Positions 25,449 through 34,842 of a stretch of DNA of 64,000 nucleotides are shown here, one piece after another. Position numbers and translations under genes: made by a program. Each line of letters opens with the position of its first letter. Within the stretch, counting starts at the first letter, position 1. The notes under the pieces were generated by a model. It ran no database searches and had not been told where the DNA came from. It worked only from the letters and a program-made list of their open reading frames with translations. The stretch lies in IMG/VR virus record IMGVR_UViG_3300036790_000396, positions 62,001 through 126,000 of that record. One strand, written 5' to 3'. Source of the DNA: a virus.

Positions 25449-25721
25449 CTAGAGCGGCTTGTTCTCTTCCGCGTGGTAGAAGAGGACGGCCGAGACCGCG
25501 AACCTGGCGGAGAACTCACCCGCCTGCTTCATCACGTCCGCTATGACGGCGGTGAACAGCATCTCCGGGGTCGGTGACCTCGCGCTGACCGTTCCCTGCG
25601 CGCGCATGAGCCGCGTTCCGGTGCCCGCGTGCTGCAGCGTGATGATGTAGAACCACTCCCGCTCCGGCTCCTCAGTCGGGCCAGCGGAGGTCGTACCAGT
25701 CGTCTCCGGCTGGGTCTTCAT
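25449..25721 (-). CDS. Small hypothetical protein
   Basis: 90 residues from ATG 25721. WFYIITLQHAGTGTRLM and a C-terminal AVLFYHAEENKPL flank a helical middle. It overlaps the upstream gene by 50 bases in another frame. No family recognised. Confidence 0.6.
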   Translation of the reverse strand: MKTQPETTGTTSAGPTEEPEREWFYIITLQHAGTGTRLMRAQGTVSARSPTPEMLFTAVIADVMKQAGEFSARFAVSAVLFYHAEENKPL

Positions 25722-25989
25722 GATGCTCTCCCAGGATGTAGACGAACTTCTGCCCGTGGTCATCGGACACCGTGAGCTTCACGCCGCTTGCGGGAGCACC
25801 GTCGTTCCCCGCTATCAGGGCCACCCAGGCCGCGCCGGCTTTCACCAGGGGATCGGCCCGGGTGATCGTCCCGCGCATGCGGATCTCGGCGCTCCTCAGG
25901 ACCGGGCCGTCGAAGGTGGCGATTCCGTCCAGCCTCATCTCGCCCACGTGCCCGGTGGCGAGGATCTCCCCGTACTCCTCAGCATTCAC
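25672..25989 (-). CDS. Small beta-rich hypothetical protein
   Basis: 105 residues from GTG 25989 (VNAEEYGEILATG); an upstream ATG at 26022 is possible but lies deeper inside the methyltransferase gene. Beta-strand pattern with GVKLTVSDDHGQKFVYIL. Function unknown. Confidence 0.55.
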   Translation of the reverse strand: MNAEEYGEILATGHVGEMRLDGIATFDGPVLRSAEIRMRGTITRADPLVKAGAAWVALIAGNDGAPASGVKLTVSDDHGQKFVYILGEHHEDPAGDDWYDLRWPD

Positions 25990-27294
25990 GGAGCCGCTCC
26001 AGGACCGGGGGAACCAGGGCATGCCATGCCATGAACGCCTGGGCCGCGACGACCCCGTTGCCGATGATCTTCAGCTGCGCCGACCGGGACAGGCCCGGCA
26101 CTCCCGTCACCCAGCCCGGCGGCATGCCCATCATCCACTCCGCGAACGCCGCCGCCAGCCGGGGCTGCCCCTTCACCCCCGTCTCGACGGGGGCCGGGAC
26201 CGTCCTGCCGGTCACCAGCTCCCAGCGCCGGATCGCCGGCCCGTACTGCCGCCAGTCCCACTGCGGACCGTCCTGCGCCCGGTCCAGGCCGATCACCTCG
26301 CCGGTCAGCATGGTGTCCCCGCGGGTGCGGTGCTGGCCGGGCGAGCCGTGGCGGGCCTCCCCCGTCAGCGGCGTCGGGAGCAGTGACAGCACGTCCCCGG
26401 CCGCCGGGTCGCCCTTCACCCCGGGATGGCTCATGCTGCCCGCCGCGCCCCCGGACTGCACCCGCAGCGCGGCCAGCAGGGCGATGTCCTTCACCACGTC
26501 GGGCAGGTACTGGTCTCCCGGCCCGCGGACGCGCCCGTCATTGCGCACCCGGCCGACCGGCCTCGTCGTCCCCTTGGCGTCGCGGGCTGTCGGCGAGGGC
26601 ATGAGCGTCAGCCGGCGCGTTCCGTCTCCTGCGGATCCGGCTGCGGCAGCAGGAACGACACCTCGTCCTCCAGTGTCGGCCCGTGGCCGCCTGCTTTCCT
26701 CTTCTCCGGGTGCTGAGGCCCCCCGTTCGATCCCAGCTGCGCGGTCGGCGATTTCAGCAGACCGCCGGAGGAGGGCAGGGCCGCCGCTGCGGGGATGGAC
26801 GGCGAGCAGGAACCACCGCTTGCGTAGATGCGGGGCTCCGGCCTCGGCTGCGCTGTAAATCCCGTAGGACCCCACGTACCCGAGGCGGGCCAGCCCTCCG
26901 GTGACCTGCGCGAGCGCCGCGCCCCTGCTGACCCGGAGGAGGTTGGGGACGTTTTCGAGGAAGATGACGCCGGGGGGTTCCTGAACCTGGTGATCCCGTC
27001 CTCGATGTACGGCCAGAGCCAGCGGTCATCCTCGATCCCCTTCTGCTTTCCGGCGGAAGATGCTGGTTGGCATGGAAATCCGCCGCAAAGTATATCTATG
27101 TCCGGTATTCTGTTCCACGGTATCAGCTTGATGTCGTCGTACAGCGGCATCCACGGGTGCCGTGCGCCGAGCACCTGGCGCGCGGCCGGGTCGATCTCCG
27201 CCATCCAGGCCAGCCCGGCGCCCGCGGCTGCTTCCACGGCCCGGCCGAGCTGTCCCGTCCCGGCGCATATCTCGCCGATCGCCTGCTGCGTCAC
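25979..27294 (-). pseudogene. C5 cytosine-DNA methyltransferase split by a -1 frameshift
   Basis: GTG 27294 overlaps the upstream stop (GTGA). The first frame has motif I (GEICAGTGQLG) and motif IV with the catalytic PCQ (GGFPCQPASSAG). The frame then fails at a run of six G on the plus strand (26972-26977). Moving one base back restores VIFLENVPN (motif VI ENV), GAPHLRKRWFLLAV (motif VIII), a target-recognition region and IGNGVVAAQA (motif X) to the stop at 25979. So one gene of about 437 codons is interrupted by a single frame change. Either it is inactivated, or the C6 run on the mRNA acts as a -1 slippery site. If active it would methylate phage or host DNA, for example to evade restriction (inference). 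Confidence 0.8.
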
Positions 27295-27674
27295 GGGCGC
27301 GGCCACCCGGGCAGCCCTTCGAGCCGCAGCACGTCCATCCCCGGCAGCCGCGGGCTGCTGCTGTATCCCGCGCGGAGCCCGAGCAGCTCCGCGTCGAGCA
27401 CCCGGCGGGCGAGTTCCAGCACGTCGTCTTCCACCTGAGATGGGCTGAGCGCAGCACCGTAGAGTCTCGCGCCGGGGGTGCCGTCCTTTCTCACGCGCTG
27501 GGCCTCGTTCAGCCGGATCATGTGAAGCCGGGGCTCGCCGCCGTGGAGCTGCCGGAACTGGAAGTTAATTGACCTGGCCCGCATGCTGTAGCCGGAGAAG
27601 GGCATCCTCACGTCAGGCAGGTCACCGCTGAACGTGAGTTCCCAGTGACAGTAGCCCGAGGAGCTGATGTCCAT
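27291..27674 (-). CDS. Hypothetical protein, 127 aa
   Basis: Coupled by ATGA upstream and GTGA downstream to the methyltransferase gene. Beta-rich N-terminus (YCHWELTFSGDLPDV) and Arg/Leu-rich helical C-terminus. Possibly works with the methyltransferase because of the tight coupling, but no domain was recognised. Confidence 0.65.
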   Translation of the reverse strand: MDISSSGYCHWELTFSGDLPDVRMPFSGYSMRARSINFQFRQLHGGEPRLHMIRLNEAQRVRKDGTPGARLYGAALSPSQVEDDVLELARRVLDAELLGLRAGYSSSPRLPGMDVLRLEGLPGWPRP

Positions 27675-28192
27675 CAGGGCTCCTCTCCCGCGCTCAGCTT
27701 CCGGGAGGCGAGTCCGGTTTCCGCGAGGAACAGCCGCAGGAGCGCCTGCATGTCCATGATCTCCCGCCGTGCCGCCGCCGCGTGCTCCCTGAACCGGTCC
27801 TGGTCGAAGTCCGTGACCAACTCGGCATGATGGAGCGAGCCGGCCTTGCGGCTCGCGTCGGCGAGGGCCCTGTGCGCCGTGTCGAGCACTCCCGCGAGGG
27901 TGCCCGCGCGTACCGCGTCCTGGTCGAGGAACTCCAGGTCGCTCTCGCTGTCCTCGGTCCAGTCTGCGTGATGCCTGCGGAGCGTGCTGATCTCCGTGCC
28001 CGCTCCTTCGTCCGGGACGTGATCCCGGATGGTGTAGTCGCCCGCGTGCACTTTCCGGTAATTCCCGTCGGTGCCGATCGCGTAGACGTCCAGCCCGGCG
28101 GAGACGATGACGACGACTGCGGCCCCGGCTCCCGCGTTCTTCTGCAGGTCGATGATGTCCCCGGATTCGGGGACCCTGGTCTGGTAGCTCAT
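27674..28192 (-). CDS. Hypothetical protein, 172 aa
   Basis: First gene of the minus operon, divergent from the intein-bearing gene at 28268. N-terminal beta-barrel-like GDIIDLQKNAGAGAAVVVIV...VYAIGTDGNYRKVHAGD, then a long helical region with REHAAAARREIMDM. Not recognised. The palindromic site at 28202 lies 10 bases upstream. Confidence 0.65.
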   Translation of the reverse strand: MSYQTRVPESGDIIDLQKNAGAGAAVVVIVSAGLDVYAIGTDGNYRKVHAGDYTIRDHVPDEGAGTEISTLRRHHADWTEDSESDLEFLDQDAVRAGTLAGVLDTAHRALADASRKAGSLHHAELVTDFDQDRFREHAAAARREIMDMQALLRLFLAETGLASRKLSAGEEP

Positions 28193-28201
28193 GCCCTGCA
28201 T

Positions 28202-28222
28202 ATTACCAATAAATCTTGGTAT
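28202..28222 (+). promoter_or_regulatory. Copy 6 of the dispersed palindromic site
   Basis: ATTACCAATAAATCTTGGTAT: the outer arms TACCAA/TTGGTA are complete. It lies between divergent genes (28192 minus, 28268 plus). CGGAAG follows 26 bases later. Confidence 0.65.
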
Positions 28223-28267
28223 ATGCCACTCGTCTGCGGCCCGTCCTCGGAAGCAACGGGAGGCACG

Positions 28268-31200
28268 ATGCCACAGCAACGTTTTGTCCGTATAGCGCAT
28301 GATCCCGGAGACCCGCAGCTTTGTTCCCATTGCTTCGGGCCTGAGACGAGATACCTCACGCCGGATGGCGTCAAGACCTTGGGCGAGACGGTCGGGACTG
28401 CCCAGCGGGTAATGACCGCGGATTCCCTCCAGTCTCACGACGGGCGCTGGGCCGATGCTGAGATCCGCTCGTTCGGCGTACAGCAGCTGCACCGGATCAC
28501 CCTGAAGCGCAACAAGGTAACCAAGGTGATCCGGGCGACTGCCGGGCACCGCTGGCTGGTGCGCCGCCCGGATCGCATTGTCACGACGGATCGTCTTCTC
28601 CCGGGCCACCGGCTGGCCACTGCCCGGCTCCCGCGCCAGGAGCTGGCGATGGACCGTGAGGGCATCTGCCATGGTTTCTTTTTCGGCGACGGAAGCCTGC
28701 GCCGCACGGAGAACGCTGATTACGGCAAAGTGATCCTGTGGGGGCAGAAGCGCGAGCTTGCTTCTTATTTTGAGGAAATAGCAGGTCGTCCCGGCGTCGA
28801 GAAGCACACTCCGAATGGCGTTCCCGGTCTTGCGTTCCAGGCCGGGATGAAGGGCTATGCCAAGTCGCTGCCGCTGCTGACGATGCCGCCCGAGTACCTT
28901 TACGGCTGGCTGGCCGGCTACTTTGCCGCAGACGGGTGGAGCGGGGGCACCAACGCCTCTCTCTCGTCTGCGGTGCGCGCTCACCTGGAGCACGTACGCG
29001 ATATCTGCACGCTGCTCGGCATAGGTACTTACGGTATTACCTCGAAGACGCGCACTGGATTCGGGAAGGAATCTGAGATCTTCGAGGTCGGGTTCAGCCA
29101 GTCCGACCTCAATACGGATTTTTTCCTTCGCAGTGATCACCGCGAGGCCCGCAGGCCGCCGCCCCAGGAACGTTTCGGATGGACAGTCGTCTCCGTCGAG
29201 CCAGATGCTGAAGAAGAAGTCTTCTGCGCGATTGTTCCGGAGAATGAGCGCTTCGCGCTCGAAGACAACATCCTCACCATGAACTGTCCTTTTTGCGGCT
29301 CCGGTCAGATTACGGGCAGATCTGACGGGGGCATAGACTGTGCTTTCTGCGGACAAAGCTTCATAGTTCGGGTACAGCCCGCTTTCCCAGGCATGCCGCA
29401 AGCGCCCGGAATGGGCGCTCCCACCGATGCCGGGCCCGAGGGCATCCCGGTGGGCCTTCCCCCCGGTGCCGGGCCCGAGGGCCTTCCCCCCGGTGCCGAC
29501 GGCGGCATGCCTCCCGGCGGGGACGAGGAAGGCGGCGGCTTCCCGCCCGGCGGTGACGAGGACGAAGAGGCCCCTCCCGGCGCGGATGACGAAGACGAGG
29601 ACGACGGTGCTCCTCCCTTCGCGAAGAAATCATCGCGCCGCCTGGGCGCCCACGAGCATCCTGATGACGACCTGCGCCGTCACCTCGCCGAGGAGCACGG
29701 CCACGGCTGGATCGAGTACCCCGGCGTCAGCGAGATCAGCCGCATCCACGATGCCGACCACCGCAACCGCGGCGCCGCCGCCCACCGCGGGGACATCGCC
29801 CCGCCGCTGCAGTCTCTTCCCGAGCCTGCGGCCAGGCACTGGCCGGCCCACCGCCGCGAGCGCTTCGACGATCCTCGCCTCGGCGACAGCTACGGCGACC
29901 GCTTCGGGGCTGAGGATGTTGCGGACCAGTACCGCCGCGAGACGCACGGACAGCCTTCCCCGGACTCGGACTACGGCCGGTTCGCCCCCGCGCCCCCGGA
30001 GCGCCGTCACCTGTCCGTCCGCCGCTACCGCACCATTTCCGGCGACGTGCTCCCCGAGGACGCCTACATCCGCCATCTCGCCGTCCTGCACTCCGGCGGC
30101 AGCTCCCGCGTGCTGGCGCTGCTGCGCCGCGAGGCGGCATCCGGGGGCGACGACGGCAGGCTGCCCCCCCGCAGCGTCATGACGCAGCGCCAGCACCTGC
30201 AGGCGACCCGGGACATGCGCGACCGTCTCGCCGCGTCCGGGTTCCCGATGGACGCCCCGTCAGGCGACGAGGACATGCGGATGAACCCGTCGTGCAGGCT
30301 GGAGACGGGGCATCACATCTCATTCGGCGTGGAGCTGCGCGGCGGGAAGCACTCGATGTTCATCACCCACCCGGCGGACATGGGCCAGGGCCGCACGTTC
30401 CTGGAAGTCGGCCTGGGGCGTGACCCGTCCCGCGTGGCGGATCTCGCCCGCCGCGAGCTGGGCTGCCCTCATGTTGCGGGGGAAATGACGGAACAGCTCC
30501 GCGGCCACGGCGACGAGCCCCTCAGGCAGCCGCCCTCGGCCCGGTCGGTGAGGCACGAGGCGGAGGGCACGCAGCCGCGCGAGGCGTCCCTGCGGTACCG
30601 TGCCGCGTTCGACTGGGACAATGCCACCGAGGACGAGGCCGACCGTGAGTTCCAGCGCCGTGAGGACGGGATGCAGGATGCGGTAGAACGCCACGGCGTG
30701 GACAGCATCCTGCGTCCCAACCGCGTGAACCGGATAGAGACCGGTCACGAGATCTCTTTCGAGCACCATCCCGCGGAGGGGGAGGGAGATGATTACTGGA
30801 CGGTCGGCGTCAACCATCCGGCTGACTCCTGGACCGGGGATGCGGAGCGCTACCCGCGCTACTACTGGAAGGGCTTCCGCGGTCCTGACGACGACGTGGT
30901 CCGCCAGGCGGTGCAGCACCTGCGCTCTCCCCGGACGATGGACGTGATGCGCGAGCAGTCCCGCCGTGCGATGAGCCGCGAGGCATCCCTGCGGCGCCGG
31001 GCCGACCTGGATTACGACGAGGTCCCTGAGGGGCACGCGATGTCCAAGCGGGAGCAGATCAGCCGGCTGCGCGAGATGCGCGGGCGCCTGGAGGACCACG
31101 GGATCCGGATGCTGCCGTCTGATAGCGGCATGGCTCCCTACTTCGACCTGGAGACCGGGCACCGCATCCTCCTGGGCCTTTCGCAGCAGCACGGGGACTG

Positions 31201-31465
31201 GCACATGTACGTCAACCACGCCCGCTCCGGCCCCGCAGCCGGCATGCTGGCCGTGAACCTGGGCCCTGACTCCGGCCGCGTCCCGGACCTCATGCACCGC
31301 GAGCTGGGCTGCCGTACCGTCATGAATGCGATGATGAGCCAGTCGGCGAACGCGGCGAGGACGGAGCCGGGGGAAAGGCAGCCTAGGGTGCGCCATGTCG
31401 CCGAGGGCGTCATCCCGAACGAGCTGCGGCAGCGTGAGGCATCGGCACGACGGAGGATCGCGTGA
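28268..31465 (+). CDS. Intein-containing zinc-ribbon protein with three C-terminal repeats
   Basis: 1065 residues before splicing, about 747 after. ATG 28268 after GGGAGG. An intein occupies residues 22-339. Joining the exteins gives LCSH-CPFCGSG...CAFCGQSF, a complete zinc ribbon that the intein interrupts at a Cys. Then a Gly/Pro/Asp-rich linker (PEGIPVGLPPGAGPEGLPPG), an L-x-x-HL-x3-H...H-x3-H finger-like motif near residue 465, and three repeats of about 110 residues around LETGHHISFG, IETGHEISFE and LETGHRILLG, each followed by a VNHPAD-like turn. REASLR motifs sit between repeats. Overlaps the portal gene by GTGA; probably a virion protein. Confidence 0.8.
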   Translation: MPQQRFVRIAHDPGDPQLCSHCFGPETRYLTPDGVKTLGETVGTAQRVMTADSLQSHDGRWADAEIRSFGVQQLHRITLKRNKVTKVIRATAGHRWLVRRPDRIVTTDRLLPGHRLATARLPRQELAMDREGICHGFFFGDGSLRRTENADYGKVILWGQKRELASYFEEIAGRPGVEKHTPNGVPGLAFQAGMKGYAKSLPLLTMPPEYLYGWLAGYFAADGWSGGTNASLSSAVRAHLEHVRDICTLLGIGTYGITSKTRTGFGKESEIFEVGFSQSDLNTDFFLRSDHREARRPPPQERFGWTVVSVEPDAEEEVFCAIVPENERFALEDNILTMNCPFCGSGQITGRSDGGIDCAFCGQSFIVRVQPAFPGMPQAPGMGAPTDAGPEGIPVGLPPGAGPEGLPPGADGGMPPGGDEEGGGFPPGGDEDEEAPPGADDEDEDDGAPPFAKKSSRRLGAHEHPDDDLRRHLAEEHGHGWIEYPGVSEISRIHDADHRNRGAAAHRGDIAPPLQSLPEPAARHWPAHRRERFDDPRLGDSYGDRFGAEDVADQYRRETHGQPSPDSDYGRFAPAPPERRHLSVRRYRTISGDVLPEDAYIRHLAVLHSGGSSRVLALLRREAASGGDDGRLPPRSVMTQRQHLQATRDMRDRLAASGFPMDAPSGDEDMRMNPSCRLETGHHISFGVELRGGKHSMFITHPADMGQGRTFLEVGLGRDPSRVADLARRELGCPHVAGEMTEQLRGHGDEPLRQPPSARSVRHEAEGTQPREASLRYRAAFDWDNATEDEADREFQRREDGMQDAVERHGVDSILRPNRVNRIETGHEISFEHHPAEGEGDDYWTVGVNHPADSWTGDAERYPRYYWKGFRGPDDDVVRQAVQHLRSPRTMDVMREQSRRAMSREASLRRRADLDYDEVPEGHAMSKREQISRLREMRGRLEDHGIRMLPSDSGMAPYFDLETGHRILLGLSQQHGDWHMYVNHARSGPAAGMLAVNLGPDSGRVPDLMHRELGCRTVMNAMMSQSANAARTEPGERQPRVRHVAEGVIPNELRQREASARRRIA
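28331..29284 (+). mobile_element. Intein with LAGLIDADG-type endonuclease
   Basis: 318 residues. It begins at Cys (CFGPETRYLTPDGVKTLGE, block A), has a block B GHRW, two LAGLIDADG-like helices (GFFFGDGSLRR and LYGWLAGYFAADG), and ends FALEDNILTMN followed by the +1 Cys of the extein. The residue before the terminal Asn is Met, not the usual His. Endonuclease motifs suggest it can home. Codon use is visibly richer in A/T than the exteins. Confidence 0.9.
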
Positions 31466-34400
31466 AGGTCAGGTTCTCGCCGACGGCGGCGCTCCAGCGC
31501 GACCAGGCGGTCGCCCAGGGCATGAGCCGGATGCTCGCCCGCGGCGCGGAAGGCGCCCGCGATGACATGACCCCCGAGGTCGCCGAGGCCCGCATCAACC
31601 GGCGGGCATCGCTGCGCCGGACCGGCAGCTACGGCGGGGGAGGAGGCGGCGGAGCCTCTGGAGGCTTCTCGGACATTCAGTTCGCAACCGGGAGGCCCAG
31701 GGATCCTCTCTTCTACTGGAGGCAGAACAACCTCCCGTACGACTTCAGCCAGAACGAGGAGCTGGCGAAAGTCCGTGCCTTCTGCCGGCTGCTGTACCAG
31801 ACCGACCCGATTGTCGGGTCCTGCATCGACATCTTCACGAAGTTCCCCACGATCGGGATGAACCTGGAGTGCCTCGGGCGTGACACGGGAGTCCTGACGC
31901 GCCAGGGCATGCGTCCTATCGGCGAGCTAGCCGGATCTGCCCAGGAGATCCTGACCGTCGGCGGCAAGTGGGCTACGGCGAAGTTCGAGAATTACGGCAG
32001 CAGGCGCCTTTACAAGATCACCCTGCGCCGTAACCGTCGTGAGAAGACGATTTACGCCACAGAAAATCACCGCTGGTTCCGCTGGAATGCGGACAAGGAA
32101 GCAAGGCGCTACGAGGGATCTTTCAATCCTGCTTCTAAGGTTTCGTGGGAGGATGTTCGAGAAATAAGGCTTAAATACGCTGAAGGCGATATTACTCAGA
32201 AGGACCTGGCTTCAGAGTACGGGATAACTCAGCCGGCGATCGGCCAGATAATCAGGCATGGCACCTGGAAGAATCCTCCCGCTGAGAAAAAGGAGCAGGC
32301 AACTAGAGCCTTTCCGGTGAAGGAAGAGGCAGTCACCGCTGACCTCATGCCGGGAGACCGGCTTGTCAGCGGGTGGTCGAAGAACCTCATCCATTCGACG
32401 TTTCCTTCTCCTTTTGGGATCGCGCATGGCATGACGTACGGAGACGGTTCTCTGGAGACATCCGGAGGCGGCTCCTACATCACGCTGTACGGGGTGAAGG
32501 ATCTCCAGATGCTGCCGTATTTCAACGGCTGCCATGTGACGGATCCTCCCTCTGAAGCTCGCCGGAACGGAAGGCGCGTCAGCGGCCTTCCGTCTTCGTT
32601 CAGGCAGCGCCCGACCTTGGACGAAGGGACTTCCTACCTGTACGGCTGGCTGGCTGGCTACTTTGCGGCAGACGGCACCGTGTCCAGTGGCGGAGAGTGC
32701 TACCTAGATACTGCTTTTGAAGACAATGCCAGGTTCATTCAGCATCTCTGCACAGTCTTGGGAATCAAGACCTATGACTATTACGCGTACACGGTGCCCT
32801 TTGTTCAGACGCCTCAGGGAGCTGTCTACGAAAATCACGAATCATACCGCGTGCCCATCGATTCTGCGTCTCTTACGAAGGATTTCTTCTGCATCAGCGA
32901 GCATCGTGCGCGATGGGAAGGGCGCAAGGAACGTCAGCGACGAGAAGAATGGACTGTCATAGGAGTAGAGCGTACAGACCAGGTCGAAGAGGTTTTCTGC
33001 GCTAAGGTTCCCGAAACGGAATCTTTTGTCATCGAGGGAAATATCCTCACCGGAAACTGCAAGGACAGCCGGCTGGAGGATTTCCACGGCGGCCTGTTCT
33101 TCGACGAGGACCATCTCGACTACGAGGAGTTCCTCGTCGACATCGGCCGCGAGTACTGGACTTCCGGGGAGGCGTGGCCGTTCGCCACGTTCAACGAGGA
33201 TCTCGGCATCTGGGATGACGAGGAGCTGCTCAACCCCGACGACGTCAAGGTCGAGCGCAGCCCGTTCCTGAAGGAGCCCCGCTACTTCATCCGGCTCCCG
33301 TGGACCATCCGGCAGATCCTGCAGACGCGCCAGCCCCAGTACGAGTACTCCCGCCTCGTGCAGGAGTACCCCGAGCTGACCGCCTACACGGCGGAGAACA
33401 CGTTCATGCCCGTGTCGAACGTGCTGCTGCGCCAGCTGAAGTTCCGCGGCGACACGTTCAACGTCCGCGGCCTCCCGCTGCTGACCCGCGCCATGCGCGC
33501 GATGCTGCAGAAGGAGATGCTCAACACCGCGCTGGACTCGATCGCGGACCGGCTCTACACGCCGCTGATCCTGTGCAAGCTCGGCGCCTCCGCCACCGAC
33601 CTCGGGACCAGCCAGCCGTGGATCCCCACCGAGGACGACATGGAGAACTTCGAGCTGGCCCTCGACGCCGCCCTCGCCGGGGACTTCCGTGCCCTGATCT
33701 ACAACTTCGCCGTCGACATGGCGCCCGTCCTGGGCCGCGAGCAGATGCCCGACCTCACCCCTGACTTCGAGCGGATCGAGGACACGGTGCTGCAGGTCTT
33801 CGGGCTGTCCCGCACGCTGCTCACCGGTGCCGGGGCCGGGCAGACCTACGCCGCCGACGCGCTGAACAAGGATCTCGTCACCCAGCTGATGAGCCGGTAC
33901 CAGAAGTTCCTTGCCCGCCACTTCCGGCAGCGCGCCCAGGTCGTCGCCGAGGCCCAGGAGCACTACGACTACCGCGAGCACGGCGGCAAGAGGTACGTCA
34001 TCATGGAGGAAGTCCTCGAAACCGACGAGGAGACCGGCGAGAAGCGCCTCGTCGAGCAGCCCAAGCTGCTGGTGCCCGAGCTGAAGTTCAAGGTGCTGAA
34101 CCTGTCGGACGAGGACGCCCGGCGCCAGTTCATCGAGGCGCTGCGCTCCGGCGGCGTCCCCGTCTCCCAGCGCACCCGCACCCGCGGCCTCGACGTCGAC
34201 CTGCAGGAGGAAGAGGAAGTCTCCTCCGACGAGGCCGTCCGCCAGGCGGTCAAGGAGCAGGAAACCCGCAGGCAGACGTTCATCGCGCTGCGAGACGGCG
34301 GCCTGCCCATCCCGGAGGATCTCGCGACGGACTTCAGCCCGCACGCCCAGGTCCAGGGGATGCCCGCGATGCCCGGCGCACCGGGGATGCCGCTCCCGCG

Positions 34401-34842
34401 CCTGGGCAGCGAGCCGCAGCCGCTGATGGCCCTCGCCCCCGTCCCGCAGGACCAGGAGGAGGAGCAGGCCGCGCAGGAGGACGAGATGAACGCGCCGCCC
34501 GAGGACTCCGGGGGAGAGTTCCCGCCCGCAGGGGAGGAGAGCGCGGTGCCGCCCGAGTCGGGCGAGCAGCGCAAGGGGATGCCCAGCCAGGCTGCCCTGT
34601 TCCGGCGTACCGCCTCGTCCCGCGACCGCGCGCTGGCCCGCCGCCGGGAGCGCAGCGAGCGGCTGGCCGCGGAGGCCGCCGTCCCCGAGGAGCATGCCGG
34701 GGGCCCGGACAGCACCTGGCACTCGTACGGCACCCCCGAGCCGTACCGGACGCCCGCGGTGGTGGGATCGCGGTGGTCGCGCCCGGCCGGGTCGGGCGAG
34801 AAGCCGGAAGCCGATGAGATGGAGTACTTGACACCAGGCTGA
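31462..34842 (+). CDS. Portal protein, interrupted by an intein
   Basis: 1126 residues, about 730 after splicing. GTG start in a GTGA overlap. After a Gly-rich N-terminus come FYWRQNNLPYDFSQNEELAKV, CRLLYQTDPIVGSCIDIF and, after the intein, EYWTSGEAWPF, TIRQILQTRQPQYEY, KEMLNTALDSIADRLYTP, FGLSRTLLTGAGAGQTYA and KDLVTQLMSRYQKFLARHF, the arrangement of large tailed-phage portal proteins that form the DNA gateway at the capsid vertex. The C-terminal 200 residues are acidic and disordered with SQAALFRRTAS. The intein sits after GMNLE, in the conserved N-terminal helical part. Confidence 0.88.
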   Translation: MKVRFSPTAALQRDQAVAQGMSRMLARGAEGARDDMTPEVAEARINRRASLRRTGSYGGGGGGGASGGFSDIQFATGRPRDPLFYWRQNNLPYDFSQNEELAKVRAFCRLLYQTDPIVGSCIDIFTKFPTIGMNLECLGRDTGVLTRQGMRPIGELAGSAQEILTVGGKWATAKFENYGSRRLYKITLRRNRREKTIYATENHRWFRWNADKEARRYEGSFNPASKVSWEDVREIRLKYAEGDITQKDLASEYGITQPAIGQIIRHGTWKNPPAEKKEQATRAFPVKEEAVTADLMPGDRLVSGWSKNLIHSTFPSPFGIAHGMTYGDGSLETSGGGSYITLYGVKDLQMLPYFNGCHVTDPPSEARRNGRRVSGLPSSFRQRPTLDEGTSYLYGWLAGYFAADGTVSSGGECYLDTAFEDNARFIQHLCTVLGIKTYDYYAYTVPFVQTPQGAVYENHESYRVPIDSASLTKDFFCISEHRARWEGRKERQRREEWTVIGVERTDQVEEVFCAKVPETESFVIEGNILTGNCKDSRLEDFHGGLFFDEDHLDYEEFLVDIGREYWTSGEAWPFATFNEDLGIWDDEELLNPDDVKVERSPFLKEPRYFIRLPWTIRQILQTRQPQYEYSRLVQEYPELTAYTAENTFMPVSNVLLRQLKFRGDTFNVRGLPLLTRAMRAMLQKEMLNTALDSIADRLYTPLILCKLGASATDLGTSQPWIPTEDDMENFELALDAALAGDFRALIYNFAVDMAPVLGREQMPDLTPDFERIEDTVLQVFGLSRTLLTGAGAGQTYAADALNKDLVTQLMSRYQKFLARHFRQRAQVVAEAQEHYDYREHGGKRYVIMEEVLETDEETGEKRLVEQPKLLVPELKFKVLNLSDEDARRQFIEALRSGGVPVSQRTRTRGLDVDLQEEEEVSSDEAVRQAVKEQETRRQTFIALRDGGLPIPEDLATDFSPHAQVQGMPAMPGAPGMPLPRLGSEPQPLMALAPVPQDQEEEQAAQEDEMNAPPEDSGGEFPPAGEESAVPPESGEQRKGMPSQAALFRRTASSRDRALARRRERSERLAAEAAVPEEHAGGPDSTWHSYGTPEPYRTPAVVGSRWSRPAGSGEKPEADEMEYLTPG
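31870..33057 (+). mobile_element. Portal intein with LAGLIDADG endonuclease and an inserted helix-turn-helix
   Basis: 396 residues from Cys137 (CLGRDTGVLTRQGMRPIGELAG) to Asn532 (FVIEGNILTGN), followed by Cys+1. Block B is ENHRW. Endonuclease helices read IAHGMTYGDGSL and LYGWLAGYFAADG, the second identical over LYGWLAGYFAADG to the intein 2.6 kb upstream. Between the splicing and endonuclease parts there is WEDVREIRLKYAEG...TQKDLASEYGITQPAIGQII, a NUMOD-like helix-turn-helix seen in homing endonucleases. Penultimate residue is Gly. The DNA is clearly lower in GC than the flanking portal exteins. Confidence 0.92.
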
